A DNA stretch of 64,000 nucleotides, from the NCBI RefSeq assembly GCF_014648895.1, contig NZ_BMRZ01000003.1:682001-746000 (forward strand). The letters run 5' to 3'. Below are positions 32,482 to 40,444 of the stretch, in pieces. The notes below the pieces were generated by a model. It saw only the letters and a program-made list of their open reading frames with translations, did no database searches and was not told the DNA's origin. The DNA is from Streptomyces tanashiensis. Lineage in GTDB: Bacteria; Actinomycetota; Actinomycetes; Streptomycetales; Streptomycetaceae. Within the stretch, counting starts at the first letter, position 1, and every line of letters begins with the position of its first letter. The position numbers were made by a program, and so were the translations under genes.

Positions 32482-33291
32482 GTGAAAAAGCTCTCCGCAC
32501 GACGACGCCATCCGCTGGCGGCGGTCGTCGTCCTACTTCTCGCGCTGGCGGCCACTGGGGGGCTGTACGCCGCGTTCGCGCCCGCGGGCACGGCGAAGGC
32601 CGATGAAACCGCCCAGTCCCTCGCCATCGAGGAGGGCAAGAAGCTCTACTCCGTCGGCTGCGCCAGCTGCCACGGAACCGGCGGTCAGGGCACCACTGAC
32701 GGCCCGTCCCTCGTCGGCGTAGGTTCGGCCGCGGTCGACTTCCAGGTCGGCACGGGCCGCATGCCGGCCCAGCAGCCGGGCGCCCAGGTCCCGAAGAAGA
32801 AGGTCATCTACTCGCAGGCTGAGATCGATCAGCTCGCGGCGTACGTCGCCTCTCTCGGTGCCGGCCCGATCACGCCGACCGAGGGCCAGTACAGCCCTGA
32901 GGGTGCGGACATCGCCAAGGGTGGCGAGCTGTTCCGTACCAACTGTGCCCAGTGCCACAACTTCACCGGTGAGGGTGGCGCGCTGACCTACGGCAAGTAC
33001 GCCCCGAGCCTCGAAGGCGTGAGCCCGAAGCACCTCTACGAGGCCATGCAGACCGGCCCGCAGAACATGCCCTCCTTCCCCGACACGACCATGCCGGAGA
33101 AGGAGAAGAAGGACATCATCGCGTACGTCCAGGCCGTCAACAGCGACAAGGCCGACAACCCGGGCGGTCTCAAGCTCGGTGGCCTCGGCCCCGTCAGCGA
33201 GGGCCTGTTCGCCTGGGTCTTCGGTCTGGGTGCGCTGATCGCAGTTGCCATCTGGGTCGCGGCCCACACCGCTAAGGCCAAGAAGTCATGA
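32482..33291 (+). CDS. qcrC: Di-haem cytochrome c subunit of the bc1 complex
   Basis: 269 residues from GTG 32482. Uncleaved N-terminal anchor (about 11-32), then two c-type haem domains with CASCH (60-64) and CAQCH (155-159), and a C-terminal helix (about 238-262). The di-haem form replaces both cytochrome c1 and soluble cytochrome c, passing electrons directly to CtaC within the supercomplex. Methionine-bearing loops MPAQQPG and MPSFPDTTMP are suitable axial-ligand sites. The stop overlaps qcrA as ATGA. Confidence 0.98.
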   Translation: MKKLSARRRHPLAAVVVLLLALAATGGLYAAFAPAGTAKADETAQSLAIEEGKKLYSVGCASCHGTGGQGTTDGPSLVGVGSAAVDFQVGTGRMPAQQPGAQVPKKKVIYSQAEIDQLAAYVASLGAGPITPTEGQYSPEGADIAKGGELFRTNCAQCHNFTGEGGALTYGKYAPSLEGVSPKHLYEAMQTGPQNMPSFPDTTMPEKEKKDIIAYVQAVNSDKADNPGGLKLGGLGPVSEGLFAWVFGLGALIAVAIWVAAHTAKAKKS

Positions 33292-34340
33292 GTAGCCAAG
33301 AGATTCCAGAAGAGAACCTGCCGGCAGGGCAGGACACCGCGCACGGCGCGGTGAAGGTCGCCGACGACCCGTTCGCCGACCCGGGCCTCCCGCCCCACAA
33401 GCCCCGCATCCAGGACATCGACGAGCGGGCCGCCCGTCGGTCCGAGCGCGCGGTCGCCTTCATGTTCACGCTGTCGATGCTGGCCACCGTCGGCTTCATC
33501 GCCTCGTACGTGATCTTCCCGGTCGACAAGATCGTGTACATCTGGCCGCTCGGCCGGGTGTCCGCGCTCAACTTCGCCCTGGGTCTGACCCTCGGTGCCG
33601 CCCTCTTCTTCATCGGCGCGGGCGCGGTCCACTGGGCCCGCACCCTGATGTCCGACGTCGAGGTCGCCGACGAGCGTCACCCGATGGCGGCGTCGCCCGA
33701 GGTCAAGGCGAAGGTCATGGCGGACTTCGCGGCCGGTGCCGCGGAGTCGGGCATGGGCCGCCGCAAGCTCATCCGCAACACGATGTTCGGCGCGCTGTCG
33801 CTCGTACCGCTCTCCGGCATCGTCCTGCTGCGTGACATGGGTCCGCTGCCCGAGAAGAAGCTCCGGGTCACTCTGTGGACCAAGGGGCTCCAGCTCATCA
33901 ACATGAACACGAACGAGCCGCTGCGTCCCGAGGACGTCGCGGTCGGCTCGCTGACCTTCGCGATGCCCGAGGGCCTCTCGGAGCACGACGAGCACTTCCA
34001 GACCGAGATCGCCAAGGCCGCCCTGATGATCGTCCGGATCCAGCCGGAGGACATCAAGGACAAGCGCGAGCTCGAGTGGTCGCACCAGGGCATCGTCGCG
34101 TTCTCGAAGATCTGCACCCACGTGGGCTGCCCGATCTCCCTGTACGAGCAGCAGACGCATCACGTGCTCTGCCCGTGCCACCAGTCCACCTTCGACCTCT
34201 CCGACGGCGCCCGCGTCATCTTCGGCCCGGCCGGTCACGCCCTCCCGCAGCTGCGGATCGGCGTGAACGAGAAGGGCTTCCTGGAGGCGCTCGGCGACTT
34301 CGACGAGCCCGTCGGTCCTGCCTTCTGGGAGCGCGGATGA
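33288..34340 (+). CDS. qcrA: Rieske iron-sulfur subunit of the bc1 complex
   Basis: 350 residues from ATG 33288. The N-terminal half carries three membrane helices (about 55-75, 95-118 and 163-185), the actinobacterial three-helix form. The C-terminal Rieske domain has both ligand boxes: CTHVGCPIS and CPCHQSTFDLSDG, each supplying one Cys and one His for the 2Fe-2S cluster. It accepts electrons from menaquinol and hands them to QcrC. Overlaps qcrC upstream and qcrB downstream by four bases each. Confidence 0.98.
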   Translation: MSSQEIPEENLPAGQDTAHGAVKVADDPFADPGLPPHKPRIQDIDERAARRSERAVAFMFTLSMLATVGFIASYVIFPVDKIVYIWPLGRVSALNFALGLTLGAALFFIGAGAVHWARTLMSDVEVADERHPMAASPEVKAKVMADFAAGAAESGMGRRKLIRNTMFGALSLVPLSGIVLLRDMGPLPEKKLRVTLWTKGLQLINMNTNEPLRPEDVAVGSLTFAMPEGLSEHDEHFQTEIAKAALMIVRIQPEDIKDKRELEWSHQGIVAFSKICTHVGCPISLYEQQTHHVLCPCHQSTFDLSDGARVIFGPAGHALPQLRIGVNEKGFLEALGDFDEPVGPAFWERG

Positions 34341-35959
34341 GCACCGTGACGGAATCAAAGAAAGCACCCGCCGGTGAGCGGGTCGCGGACTGGGCCGACG
34401 GCCGCCTGGGGATCTACACGCTGGCCAAGGCCAACATGCGGAAGATCTTCCCGGACCACTGGTCCTTCATGCTGGGCGAGGTCTGCCTCTACAGCTTCCT
34501 CATCATCATCCTGACGGGCGTCTATCTGACGATGTTCTTCCACCCGTCGATGAACGAGGTGGAGTACGTCGGACCGTACGTCCCGCTCCAGGGACAGCTC
34601 ATGTCCGAGGCGTTCAACTCGACCATGCACATCTCGTTCGAGGTGCGCGGTGGTCTGCTGATCCGGCAGATCCACCACTGGGCGGCGCTGATCTTCCTCG
34701 CCGGCATGTTCGTGCACATGATGCGCGTGTTCTTCACCGGCGCGTTCCGCAAGCCGCGTGAGATCAACTGGCTGTTCGGCTTCCTGCTGTTCTTCCTGGG
34801 CATGTTCACCGGCTTCACCGGTTACTCGCTCCCGGACGACCTGCTCTCCGGCACCGGTGTCCGCTTCATGCAGGGCGCGATCCTGTCCGTGCCGGTCGTC
34901 GGCACGTACCTCTCGATGTTCCTGTTCGGCGGCGAGTTCCCCGGCGGCGACTTCGTCGCCCGGTTCTACTCGGCGCACGTGCTGCTGCTGCCCGGCATCA
35001 TGCTGGGTCTCGTGGTCGCCCACCTCATCCTGGTGTTCGTCCACAAGCACACGCAGTTCGCCGGCCCCGGCCGGACGAACAACAACGTCGTCGGCATGCC
35101 GCTGCTGCCCGTGTACATGGCGAAGGCCGGAGGCTTCTTCTTCCTGGTCTTCGGTGTCATCGCGGTCATCGCGGCGATCGCCTCGATCAACCCGATCTGG
35201 GCCATCGGCCCGTACCGCCCGGACCAGGTGTCCACCGGCGCCCAGCCCGACTGGTACATGGGCTTCGCCGAGGGTCTGATCCGTGTCATGCCGGGCTGGG
35301 AGATCAACCTGTGGGGCCACACGCTGGTCCTCGGCGTGATGATCCCGCTGGCGATCTTCCCGGCGGTCCTCGCGGCCATCGCGGTCTACCCGTTCATCGA
35401 GTCCTGGATCACCGGCGACAAGCGCGAGCACCACATCGCGCAGCGCCCGCGCAACGCTCCGACGCGCACCGCCTTCGGTGTCGCCTGGATCACCGCGTAC
35501 ATGATCATGCTCGTGGGTGGTGGAAACGACCTCTGGGCGACCCACTTCCACCTGTCGCTCAACTCGATCACCTGGTTCGTCCGGATCTTCTTCTTCCTCG
35601 GACCGGTCATCGCGTTCGTCGCCACCAAGCGGATCTGCCTCGGCCTCCAGCGCCGCGACAAGGACAAGGTGCTGCACGGCCGCGAGTCCGGCATCATCAA
35701 GCGCCTGCCGCACGGTGAGTTCGTCGAGGTCCACGAGCCGCTCAGCCAGGGCGAGCTCCACCGCCTCACGGCGCACGAGCAGTACGACGCCGCGGAGCTT
35801 CCGCCGGCCGTCGACGAGAACGGCGTCGAGCGCAAGATCGGCCGCATGGAGAAGCTCCGGGTCAAGCTCAACAAGGGCTACTACGGCGGCGACAGCCAGA
35901 TCGCCAAGCCCACGGTCGAGGAGTACAAGGAGATCCAGAGCGGCCACGGCCACCACTGA
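34337..35959 (+). CDS. qcrB: Cytochrome b subunit of the bc1 complex
   Basis: 540 residues from ATG 34337, overlapping the qcrA stop. Eight or more helices; b-haem histidines lie in IRQIHHWAALIFLAGMFVHMM and the region RFYSAHVLLLPGIML ... VAHLILVFVHKHTQF. The quinol-site motif PDW.. is present in AQPDWYMGFAEG (the PEWY equivalent). A polar C-terminal tail of about 110 residues, rich in Lys and Glu, extends past the last helix, as in other actinobacteria. This is the target subunit of Q203-type inhibitors in mycobacteria. A terminator follows at 35988. Confidence 0.98.
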   Translation: MSTVTESKKAPAGERVADWADGRLGIYTLAKANMRKIFPDHWSFMLGEVCLYSFLIIILTGVYLTMFFHPSMNEVEYVGPYVPLQGQLMSEAFNSTMHISFEVRGGLLIRQIHHWAALIFLAGMFVHMMRVFFTGAFRKPREINWLFGFLLFFLGMFTGFTGYSLPDDLLSGTGVRFMQGAILSVPVVGTYLSMFLFGGEFPGGDFVARFYSAHVLLLPGIMLGLVVAHLILVFVHKHTQFAGPGRTNNNVVGMPLLPVYMAKAGGFFFLVFGVIAVIAAIASINPIWAIGPYRPDQVSTGAQPDWYMGFAEGLIRVMPGWEINLWGHTLVLGVMIPLAIFPAVLAAIAVYPFIESWITGDKREHHIAQRPRNAPTRTAFGVAWITAYMIMLVGGGNDLWATHFHLSLNSITWFVRIFFFLGPVIAFVATKRICLGLQRRDKDKVLHGRESGIIKRLPHGEFVEVHEPLSQGELHRLTAHEQYDAAELPPAVDENGVERKIGRMEKLRVKLNKGYYGGDSQIAKPTVEEYKEIQSGHGHH

Positions 35960-35987
35960 TCACCTGACCTTGTAGGTCGCCACGGCG

Positions 35988-36021
35988 AGAGCCCCGTCCA
36001 TTCGATGGACGGGGCTCTTTG
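35988..36021 (+). terminator. Rho-independent terminator of the ctaE-qcrCAB operon
   Basis: A 14-bp stem, AGAGCCCCGTCCAT (35988-36001), loop TCG, complement 36005-36018, and then TTT. It separates the respiratory operon from trpD. Confidence 0.9.
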
Positions 36022-36080
36022 CCGTCCCCGGAGGTCGATAGGGTGGGACCGTATCCGTCACGTGATCACCAGGAGCTGCC

Positions 36081-37145
36081 ATGAGCGCTGCGACCCCCGC
36101 TGGAGGACCTACCACGGCGGGCCGCTCCTGGCCCGTCCTGCTGAACGGGCTGCTCGACGGCAGGGACCTCTCCGCCGACGACACGGCCTGGGCGATGGAC
36201 CTGATCATGAGCGGCGAGGCGACCGACGCCCAGATCGCCGGGTTCATGGTGGCGCTGCGCGCCAAGGGCGAGACCGTGCAGGAGATCACCGGCCTCGTGC
36301 GCACCATGTACGCGCACGCCAACGTGATCGAGGTGCCGGGACCCGCCGTCGACATCGTCGGCACCGGCGGCGACGGCGCCAAGACGGTCAACATCTCCAC
36401 GATGGCCTCGATCGTGGTCGCCGGCACGGGCACGAAGGTCGTCAAGCACGGCAACCGCGCCGCCTCCTCCGCCTCCGGCTCCTCCGACGTCCTGGAGAAG
36501 CTCGGCATCAACCTGAACCTCACCCCGAGCCGGGTCGCCGAGGTCGCCGAGGAAGCCGGCATCACCATCTGCTTCGCGGTGAAGTTCCACCCCTCGCTGC
36601 GGCACGTCGCCGCGGCCCGCGGCCAGCTGGGCATCCGGACGACGTTCAACGTCCTCGGCCCGCTGACCAACCCGGCCAAGGTACGGGCCCAGGCCGTCGG
36701 GGTCGCCGACCCGCGCATGGCCCCGGTCGTCGCCGGGGTCTTCGCCGAGCGCGGCAACTCCGCCCTCGTCTTCCGCGGCGACGACGGTCTCGACGAGCTG
36801 ACCACCACCTCCACCTCCCGGGTCTGGGTGGTCAAGGACGGCGGAGTCACCGAGGAGCGCTTCGACCCGCGCGACGTCGGCATCGAGCTCGTCCCCCTGG
36901 AGGCCCTGCGCGGCGCCGACGCCTCGTACAACGCCGACGTGGCCCGCCGGCTGCTCGCGGGGGAGACCGGTCCGGTACGGGACGCGGTGCTGCTCAACGC
37001 GGCGGCGGCGCTCACCGCCCTGGAGCCCGGCACGGGCACCCTGGCGGAGCAGCTGAGCACCGGCATCGCGAGGGCGGCCGAGTCGATCGACTCCGGTGCG
37101 GCCCGGCGCTCCCTGGAGCGGTGGATCGCCGCCAGCAACGCCTGA
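36081..37145 (+). CDS. trpD: Anthranilate phosphoribosyltransferase
   Basis: 354 residues. It transfers phosphoribose from PRPP to anthranilate, the second dedicated step of tryptophan synthesis. All hallmark motifs are present: [15 protein letters not shown] (PRPP pyrophosphate loop), [20 protein letters not shown] (KHGN and anthranilate contacts), the acidic [13 protein letters not shown] region and LGPLTNPA. It is separate from other trp genes, as usual in Streptomyces, and keeps the same place beside the qcr genes in M. tuberculosis (Rv2192c). The N-terminus is about 15 residues longer than the family core. Terminator hairpin at 37170. Confidence 0.96.
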   Translation: MSAATPAGGPTTAGRSWPVLLNGLLDGRDLSADDTAWAMDLIMSGEATDAQIAGFMVALRAKGETVQEITGLVRTMYAHANVIEVPGPAVDIVGTGGDGAKTVNISTMASIVVAGTGTKVVKHGNRAASSASGSSDVLEKLGINLNLTPSRVAEVAEEAGITICFAVKFHPSLRHVAAARGQLGIRTTFNVLGPLTNPAKVRAQAVGVADPRMAPVVAGVFAERGNSALVFRGDDGLDELTTTSTSRVWVVKDGGVTEERFDPRDVGIELVPLEALRGADASYNADVARRLLAGETGPVRDAVLLNAAAALTALEPGTGTLAEQLSTGIARAAESIDSGAARRSLERWIAASNA

Positions 37146-37169
37146 GCGCGTGTGAACGGCGCATGTCGG

Positions 37170-37194
37170 CCCCGTCCCGGATGCCGGGACGGGG
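37170..37194 (+). terminator. Hairpin terminator after trpD
   Basis: An 11-bp stem CCCCGTCCCGG / CCGGGACGGGG with a 3-base ATG loop (37170-37194), ending in TT. Just upstream of the promoter for the riboswitch-controlled gene. Confidence 0.8.
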
Positions 37195-37224
37195 TTGCGG
37201 CGTCGTGATCGTCTGGCATAGGTT
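37195..37224 (+). promoter_or_regulatory. Candidate HrdB-type promoter for the SAM-IV riboswitch transcript
   Basis: TTGCGG at 37195-37200 and TAGGTT at 37219-37224, spaced by 18 bases. Transcription would begin about 37231, right at the first helix of the riboswitch. Confidence 0.55.
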
Positions 37225-37232
37225 CTGAAACA

Positions 37233-37345
37233 GGTCATGAGTGACAGCTGCAAGGCCCCGGCCGGCTGTCCGGCAACCCTCCGTCCGTGGCGGGGTGCCC
37301 CGGGTGAAGACCAGGTCGTACGGCAGAAGCCTGCGGCAAGCGCGG
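37233..37345 (+). promoter_or_regulatory. SAM-IV-type S-adenosylmethionine riboswitch
   Basis: The sequence follows the SAM-IV consensus that I know from actinomycetes: GGTCATGAGTGACAGC, then GGCCGGCTGTCCGGCAACCC, then CGTGGCGGGGTGCCCCGGGT and GAAGACC, which closes helix P1 with the initial GGTC. The stretch 37314-37345 (CAGAAGCCTGCGGCAAGC and neighbours) can form the extra 3' hairpin and pseudoknot specific to SAM-IV. It should switch the downstream class V PLP enzyme off when SAM is high, pointing to a role in sulfur amino acid metabolism. The exact 3' boundary is uncertain. Confidence 0.85.
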
Positions 37346-37395
37346 ACCCCTGCGCACCACCCTGGGGTCCTTGGTCCTCTAGGGAGCGTTGTCTC

Positions 37396-37416
37396 GTGAG
37401 CAAGCGAATGCGTTAG
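37396..37416 (+). CDS. Possible leader peptide MSKRMR
   Basis: GTG 37396 with AGGGAG nine bases upstream encodes six residues, M-S-K-R-M-R, and stops at TAG 37414. It lies between the riboswitch and the PLP-enzyme gene, about 115 bases before that start. A GC-rich short hairpin (GGGCCCTCTCGGCCC, 37416-37430) follows at once. Too short for statistical support; the well-placed ribosome site is the main argument. Confidence 0.4.
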   Translation: MSKRMR

Positions 37417-37529
37417 GGCCCTCTCGGCCCCTTCTCTCCACCCCCACCCGTACGCGGCACCCTTCTTCGCGCTGCCCTGCGGGCCCTTTCACGCCTTTTC
37501 GCGCCCCTTTTATGCCGGGAGACACCGTC

Positions 37530-38924
37530 ATGTCCGCACGCCCGAACACCGCCACCGTCGAGTCCGCCGCCGTCGAGTCCGCCGACCCCTGCTGCGCCGC
37601 CCCGCTGCCGGTCCTCGGCCGGGACGTGACCGTCCCGCTCGTCACCGGCGGCGAGGTGACCTACGCGGCGCTCGACTACGCGGCCAGCGCGCCGGCCCTC
37701 CAGCGGGTCTGGGACGACGTCGCCGCCTACGCCCCGTACTACGGCAGCGTCCACCGCGGGGCCGGCTACCTCTCCCAGCTCTCCACCGACCTCTTCGAGA
37801 ACAGCCGCGTCACCGTCGCCGAGTTCCTCGACTGCCGCCCCGACGACCAGGTCGTCTTCACCCGCTCCACCACCGACTCGCTCAACCTGCTCGCCGCCAC
37901 GATCCCGGCCGGCTGCGAGGTCTTCGTCTTCGAGACCGAGCACCACGCCTCGCTGCTGCCGTGGAGGGACGCCCGCGTCACCTACCTCAACGCGCCGCGC
38001 ACCCCGGAGCAGGCCGTCGAGACCCTGGAGCGGGCGCTCGCCGACCGTGACCCGTACGGTCCGGCCCTGGTCTGCGTCACCGGCGCCTCCAACGTCACCG
38101 GCGAGCTGTGGCCGGTGAAGGAGCTCGCCGCCGCCGCGCACGCGCACGGCGCCCGGATCGTGCTCGACGCCGCCCAGCTCGCCCCCCACCACCCGGTCTC
38201 CGTGCGCGAGCTGGACGTGGACTGGGTCGCCTTCTCCGGGCACAAGCTGTACGCGCCCTTCGGCTCCGGCGTCCTCGCCGGCCGCGCCGACTGGCTGCAG
38301 GATTCCGAGCCCTACCTCGCGGGCGGTGGAGCGTCCCGCAAGGTGGCCCGTCGGGCCGACGGTGGTGTGGACGTGGAGTGGCACACCACCGCGGCCCGGC
38401 ATGAAGCCGGTTCGCCGAACGTCATCGGCGTCTACTCGATCGCCTCCGCCTGCAAGGCGCTCACCGAGGCCGGCTTCGACTCCCTCGTCGCCCGTGAGCG
38501 GCACCTGATCGCCACGGTCCGCGAGGGCCTGGCCGAGGTGCCCGAGGTGCGCGTGCTCTCGCTCTTCGGCGACGACGCGCCCCGCGTGGGCGTCATCTCC
38601 TTCGTCGTGGACGGCTGGAACAGCTCCCACTTCGCCGCCGCGCTCTCCGCCGAGTACGGCATCGGCGTCCGCGACGGCCTCTTCTGCGCCCACCCGCTGG
38701 TCCGCACCCTGCTCGGCAGCGACCCGCAGGACCCGGGCGAGTGCGGCGCCCCCGAGGCGGCCCCGGGGGAGCGGTCGCTCAACGCCATCCGGGTGAGCTT
38801 CGGCGCCGGCACTCCGGACGAGCACGTGGAGCGGTTCGTCCGCGCCGTGAAGGAGCTCGTCCGGGACGGCGCGCAGTGGAAGTACCGCACCGAGGACGGC
38901 CGCTGCGTCCCCGACCGCGGCTGA
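37530..38924 (+). CDS. Class V aminotransferase / cysteine desulfurase-like PLP enzyme
   Basis: 464 residues from ATG 37530, with GGGAG eight bases upstream. NifS-like fold: YAALDYAASAPALQRV, STTDSLNLL, ETEHHASLLPWR, VTGASNVTGELWPV, VLDAAQLAPHHPV, PLP-binding Lys in AFSGHKLYAPFGSG, and a C-terminal domain with YGIGVRDGLFCAHPL, whose Cys is in the region of the desulfurase loop. Early Cys-Cys (ADPCCAAPLP) is unusual. Control by a SAM-IV riboswitch indicates a role in sulfur or methionine metabolism, for example sulfur mobilisation from cysteine or a related lyase reaction; the exact reaction is not known to me. Confidence 0.88.
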   Translation: MSARPNTATVESAAVESADPCCAAPLPVLGRDVTVPLVTGGEVTYAALDYAASAPALQRVWDDVAAYAPYYGSVHRGAGYLSQLSTDLFENSRVTVAEFLDCRPDDQVVFTRSTTDSLNLLAATIPAGCEVFVFETEHHASLLPWRDARVTYLNAPRTPEQAVETLERALADRDPYGPALVCVTGASNVTGELWPVKELAAAAHAHGARIVLDAAQLAPHHPVSVRELDVDWVAFSGHKLYAPFGSGVLAGRADWLQDSEPYLAGGGASRKVARRADGGVDVEWHTTAARHEAGSPNVIGVYSIASACKALTEAGFDSLVARERHLIATVREGLAEVPEVRVLSLFGDDAPRVGVISFVVDGWNSSHFAAALSAEYGIGVRDGLFCAHPLVRTLLGSDPQDPGECGAPEAAPGERSLNAIRVSFGAGTPDEHVERFVRAVKELVRDGAQWKYRTEDGRCVPDRG

Positions 38925-38945
38925 TCAGTCACTCGTACGGGTGAA

Positions 38946-38971
38946 GGGGGCCTCCCCGTCGGGAGGCCCCC
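38946..38971. terminator. Hairpin terminator between convergent genes
   Basis: An 11-bp stem GGGGGCCTCCC / GGGAGGCCCCC with loop CGTC (38946-38971), between the PLP-enzyme gene and the RAM-domain gene; bidirectional by position. Confidence 0.85.
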
Positions 38972-38996
38972 TCCAGTCATGCCGCGTGCGCGGTGC

Positions 38997-39278
38997 TCAG
39001 GACTCCAGACCGATGGCGAAGGCCGCCTCCAGGTCGTGCTGGGAGTACGTCCGGAAGGCGACGTGGGTGTCCGTGGCCTCGACGCCCGGGATCTTGCTGA
39101 TACGGCCGGGGATCACGTCCGCCAGGTCGTCGTGGCGCGGGACCCGGACCATGGCGATCAGGTCGTACGTACCGGTGACCGAGAAGACCTCGCTGACGCT
39201 GTCGAGCGCGGCGATCGCCTCGGCGATCTCGGGGATGCGGTCCACGCTGGTCTTGATGAGCACGATCGCGGTGATCAC
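38997..39278 (-). CDS. Stand-alone Lrp/AsnC ligand-binding (RAM) domain protein
   Basis: 93 residues from GTG 39278. It matches the effector half of Lrp/AsnC regulators (ITAIVLIKTSVDRIPEIAEAI, VSEVFSVTGTYDLIAMVRV, VEATDTHVAFRTY) but has no helix-turn-helix. Stand-alone RAM proteins form rings that bind amino acids and may modulate full-length Lrp partners. The GTG overlaps the stop of the rhomboid gene (GTGA), so its translation is coupled to a membrane protease. No DNA-binding role should be assumed. Confidence 0.9.
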   Translation of the reverse strand: MITAIVLIKTSVDRIPEIAEAIAALDSVSEVFSVTGTYDLIAMVRVPRHDDLADVIPGRISKIPGVEATDTHVAFRTYSQHDLEAAFAIGLES

Positions 39279-40009
39279 GGCTGGCTTTCTCCCTCGGTCG
39301 CCGCGGCTGGGGCTTTCACTCTATCCCCACCGCGGAAGCGCCCCCAGGCGTAGAGGAAGCCGACCGAGAAGCCCACGACATGGGCCAGATAGGCGACACC
39401 GGGTCCGGCGCCCGCCGCCCGCGCGGCCAGCCACTGGAGCGTGAACCAGAAGATCAGCACGATCCAGGCGGGGAAGCGCAGCGGCAGGAAGAACAGGAAG
39501 GGGAAGAGGCTGGTGACCCGGGAGCGGGGGAAGAGGAAGAGGAAGGCCCCGAGCACCGCGGAGATCGCCCCGGAGGCCCCGACCAGGGTCTGCTCGCTGT
39601 CCGCGTGCGCCACCGCGTAGCCGAGCAGGGCGACGTAGCCGGTGCCCAGGTAGAAGAGGCAGAACTCGACCGGGCCCATGCGCTCCTCGGCCATCGCTCC
39701 GAAGACGTACAGGAAGAGCATGTTTCCCAGCAGGTGGAGCCAGCTGCCGTGGACGAACAGCGCGGTCAGTGGGGTGAGCAGGGCGCGTGCGTCGCCGTTC
39801 ATCAGCTCGGCCGGCACCACGCCCCAGCGGCGGAAGTAGGCGCCCTGGGCGGCCAGGAGCTCGTCGCCCGTGCCGTACCCGGGGTTGAGCCCGGAGACCG
39901 GGCTGATCACGAAGAGCAGACAGCAGGCGGCGATCAGCCCGTACGTCACCGTGGGTCCGCCGCGGGTGCCCCGCCAGGCACCGAGGACCGCTCCTCGCCA
40001 GTCGATCAT
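39275..40009 (-). CDS. Rhomboid-family intramembrane serine protease
   Basis: 244 residues from ATG 40009. Six or seven helices with a complete rhomboid active site: HLLGN (His92, Asn96), GASGAIS with catalytic Ser146 and YLAHVVGF with His210. A long loop after helix 1 (NPGYGTGDELLAAQGAYFRRWG) contains the usual L1 region. It cleaves substrates within the membrane; the substrate is unknown. Immediately followed by the coupled RAM-domain gene. Unlike the divergent rhomboid-like protein at 4866-5579, this one has every catalytic residue. Confidence 0.94.
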   Translation of the reverse strand: MIDWRGAVLGAWRGTRGGPTVTYGLIAACCLLFVISPVSGLNPGYGTGDELLAAQGAYFRRWGVVPAELMNGDARALLTPLTALFVHGSWLHLLGNMLFLYVFGAMAEERMGPVEFCLFYLGTGYVALLGYAVAHADSEQTLVGASGAISAVLGAFLFLFPRSRVTSLFPFLFFLPLRFPAWIVLIFWFTLQWLAARAAGAGPGVAYLAHVVGFSVGFLYAWGRFRGGDRVKAPAAATEGESQP

Positions 40010-40168
40010 GGACAGATCATGGCGTACCGGGGCCGAAGTGGACAGAGTGCCTCGCCGTGCCCCGCCCTCCCCGTGAGGCCGTAGGGTTACGGCACCACCG
40101 ACCGCAGTTCGACGGCGCACCGCGGCTCCCGCACCTGGTACCACGCAACAGGAAGAAGGACGGCACCG

Positions 40169-40411
40169 ATGACGACGGTTCCCCTGCCGACCGACGAGAC
40201 CCGCTGGCGCTGCACGCTCTGCGGCAATCTGACCCGCTTCGACGTGACCCGTTCCTCCAAGGTCGTGGAGTACGTCCATCTGGACCTCGCGGGAGACCCG
40301 ACGGTCGAGGAGCGGCAGGTGGTCAGTGAGACCATCGAGTCGGTCCGCTGCCGCTGGTGCAACGCGGTGGACCAGATCGAACTGGTGGACAGGCCGGGCG
40401 CCGCTTCCTGA
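40169..40411 (+). CDS. Small zinc-ribbon protein
   Basis: 80 residues, MTTVPLPTDETRWRCTLCGN. Two Cys pairs, CTLC (15-18) and CRWC (61-64), about 42 residues apart, would bind one zinc ion in a ribbon fold. Between them is an acidic beta-rich segment. It precedes the NYN-domain gene by 33 bases on the same strand, suggesting co-expression; an RNA-related accessory role is conceivable but unsupported. Conserved type in Streptomyces; function unknown. Confidence 0.82.
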   Translation: MTTVPLPTDETRWRCTLCGNLTRFDVTRSSKVVEYVHLDLAGDPTVEERQVVSETIESVRCRWCNAVDQIELVDRPGAAS

Positions 40412-40444
40412 GGGACGGCGCGGACGACATAGGGGTGACGGATC

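Noticed and set aside
37417..37529. In-frame N-terminal extension of the class V PLP enzyme back to 37389
   Set aside because: The extra 47 residues are Pro/Arg/Ser-rich and not family-like, and the ATG at 37530 has a proper ribosome site; the region is untranslated leader.
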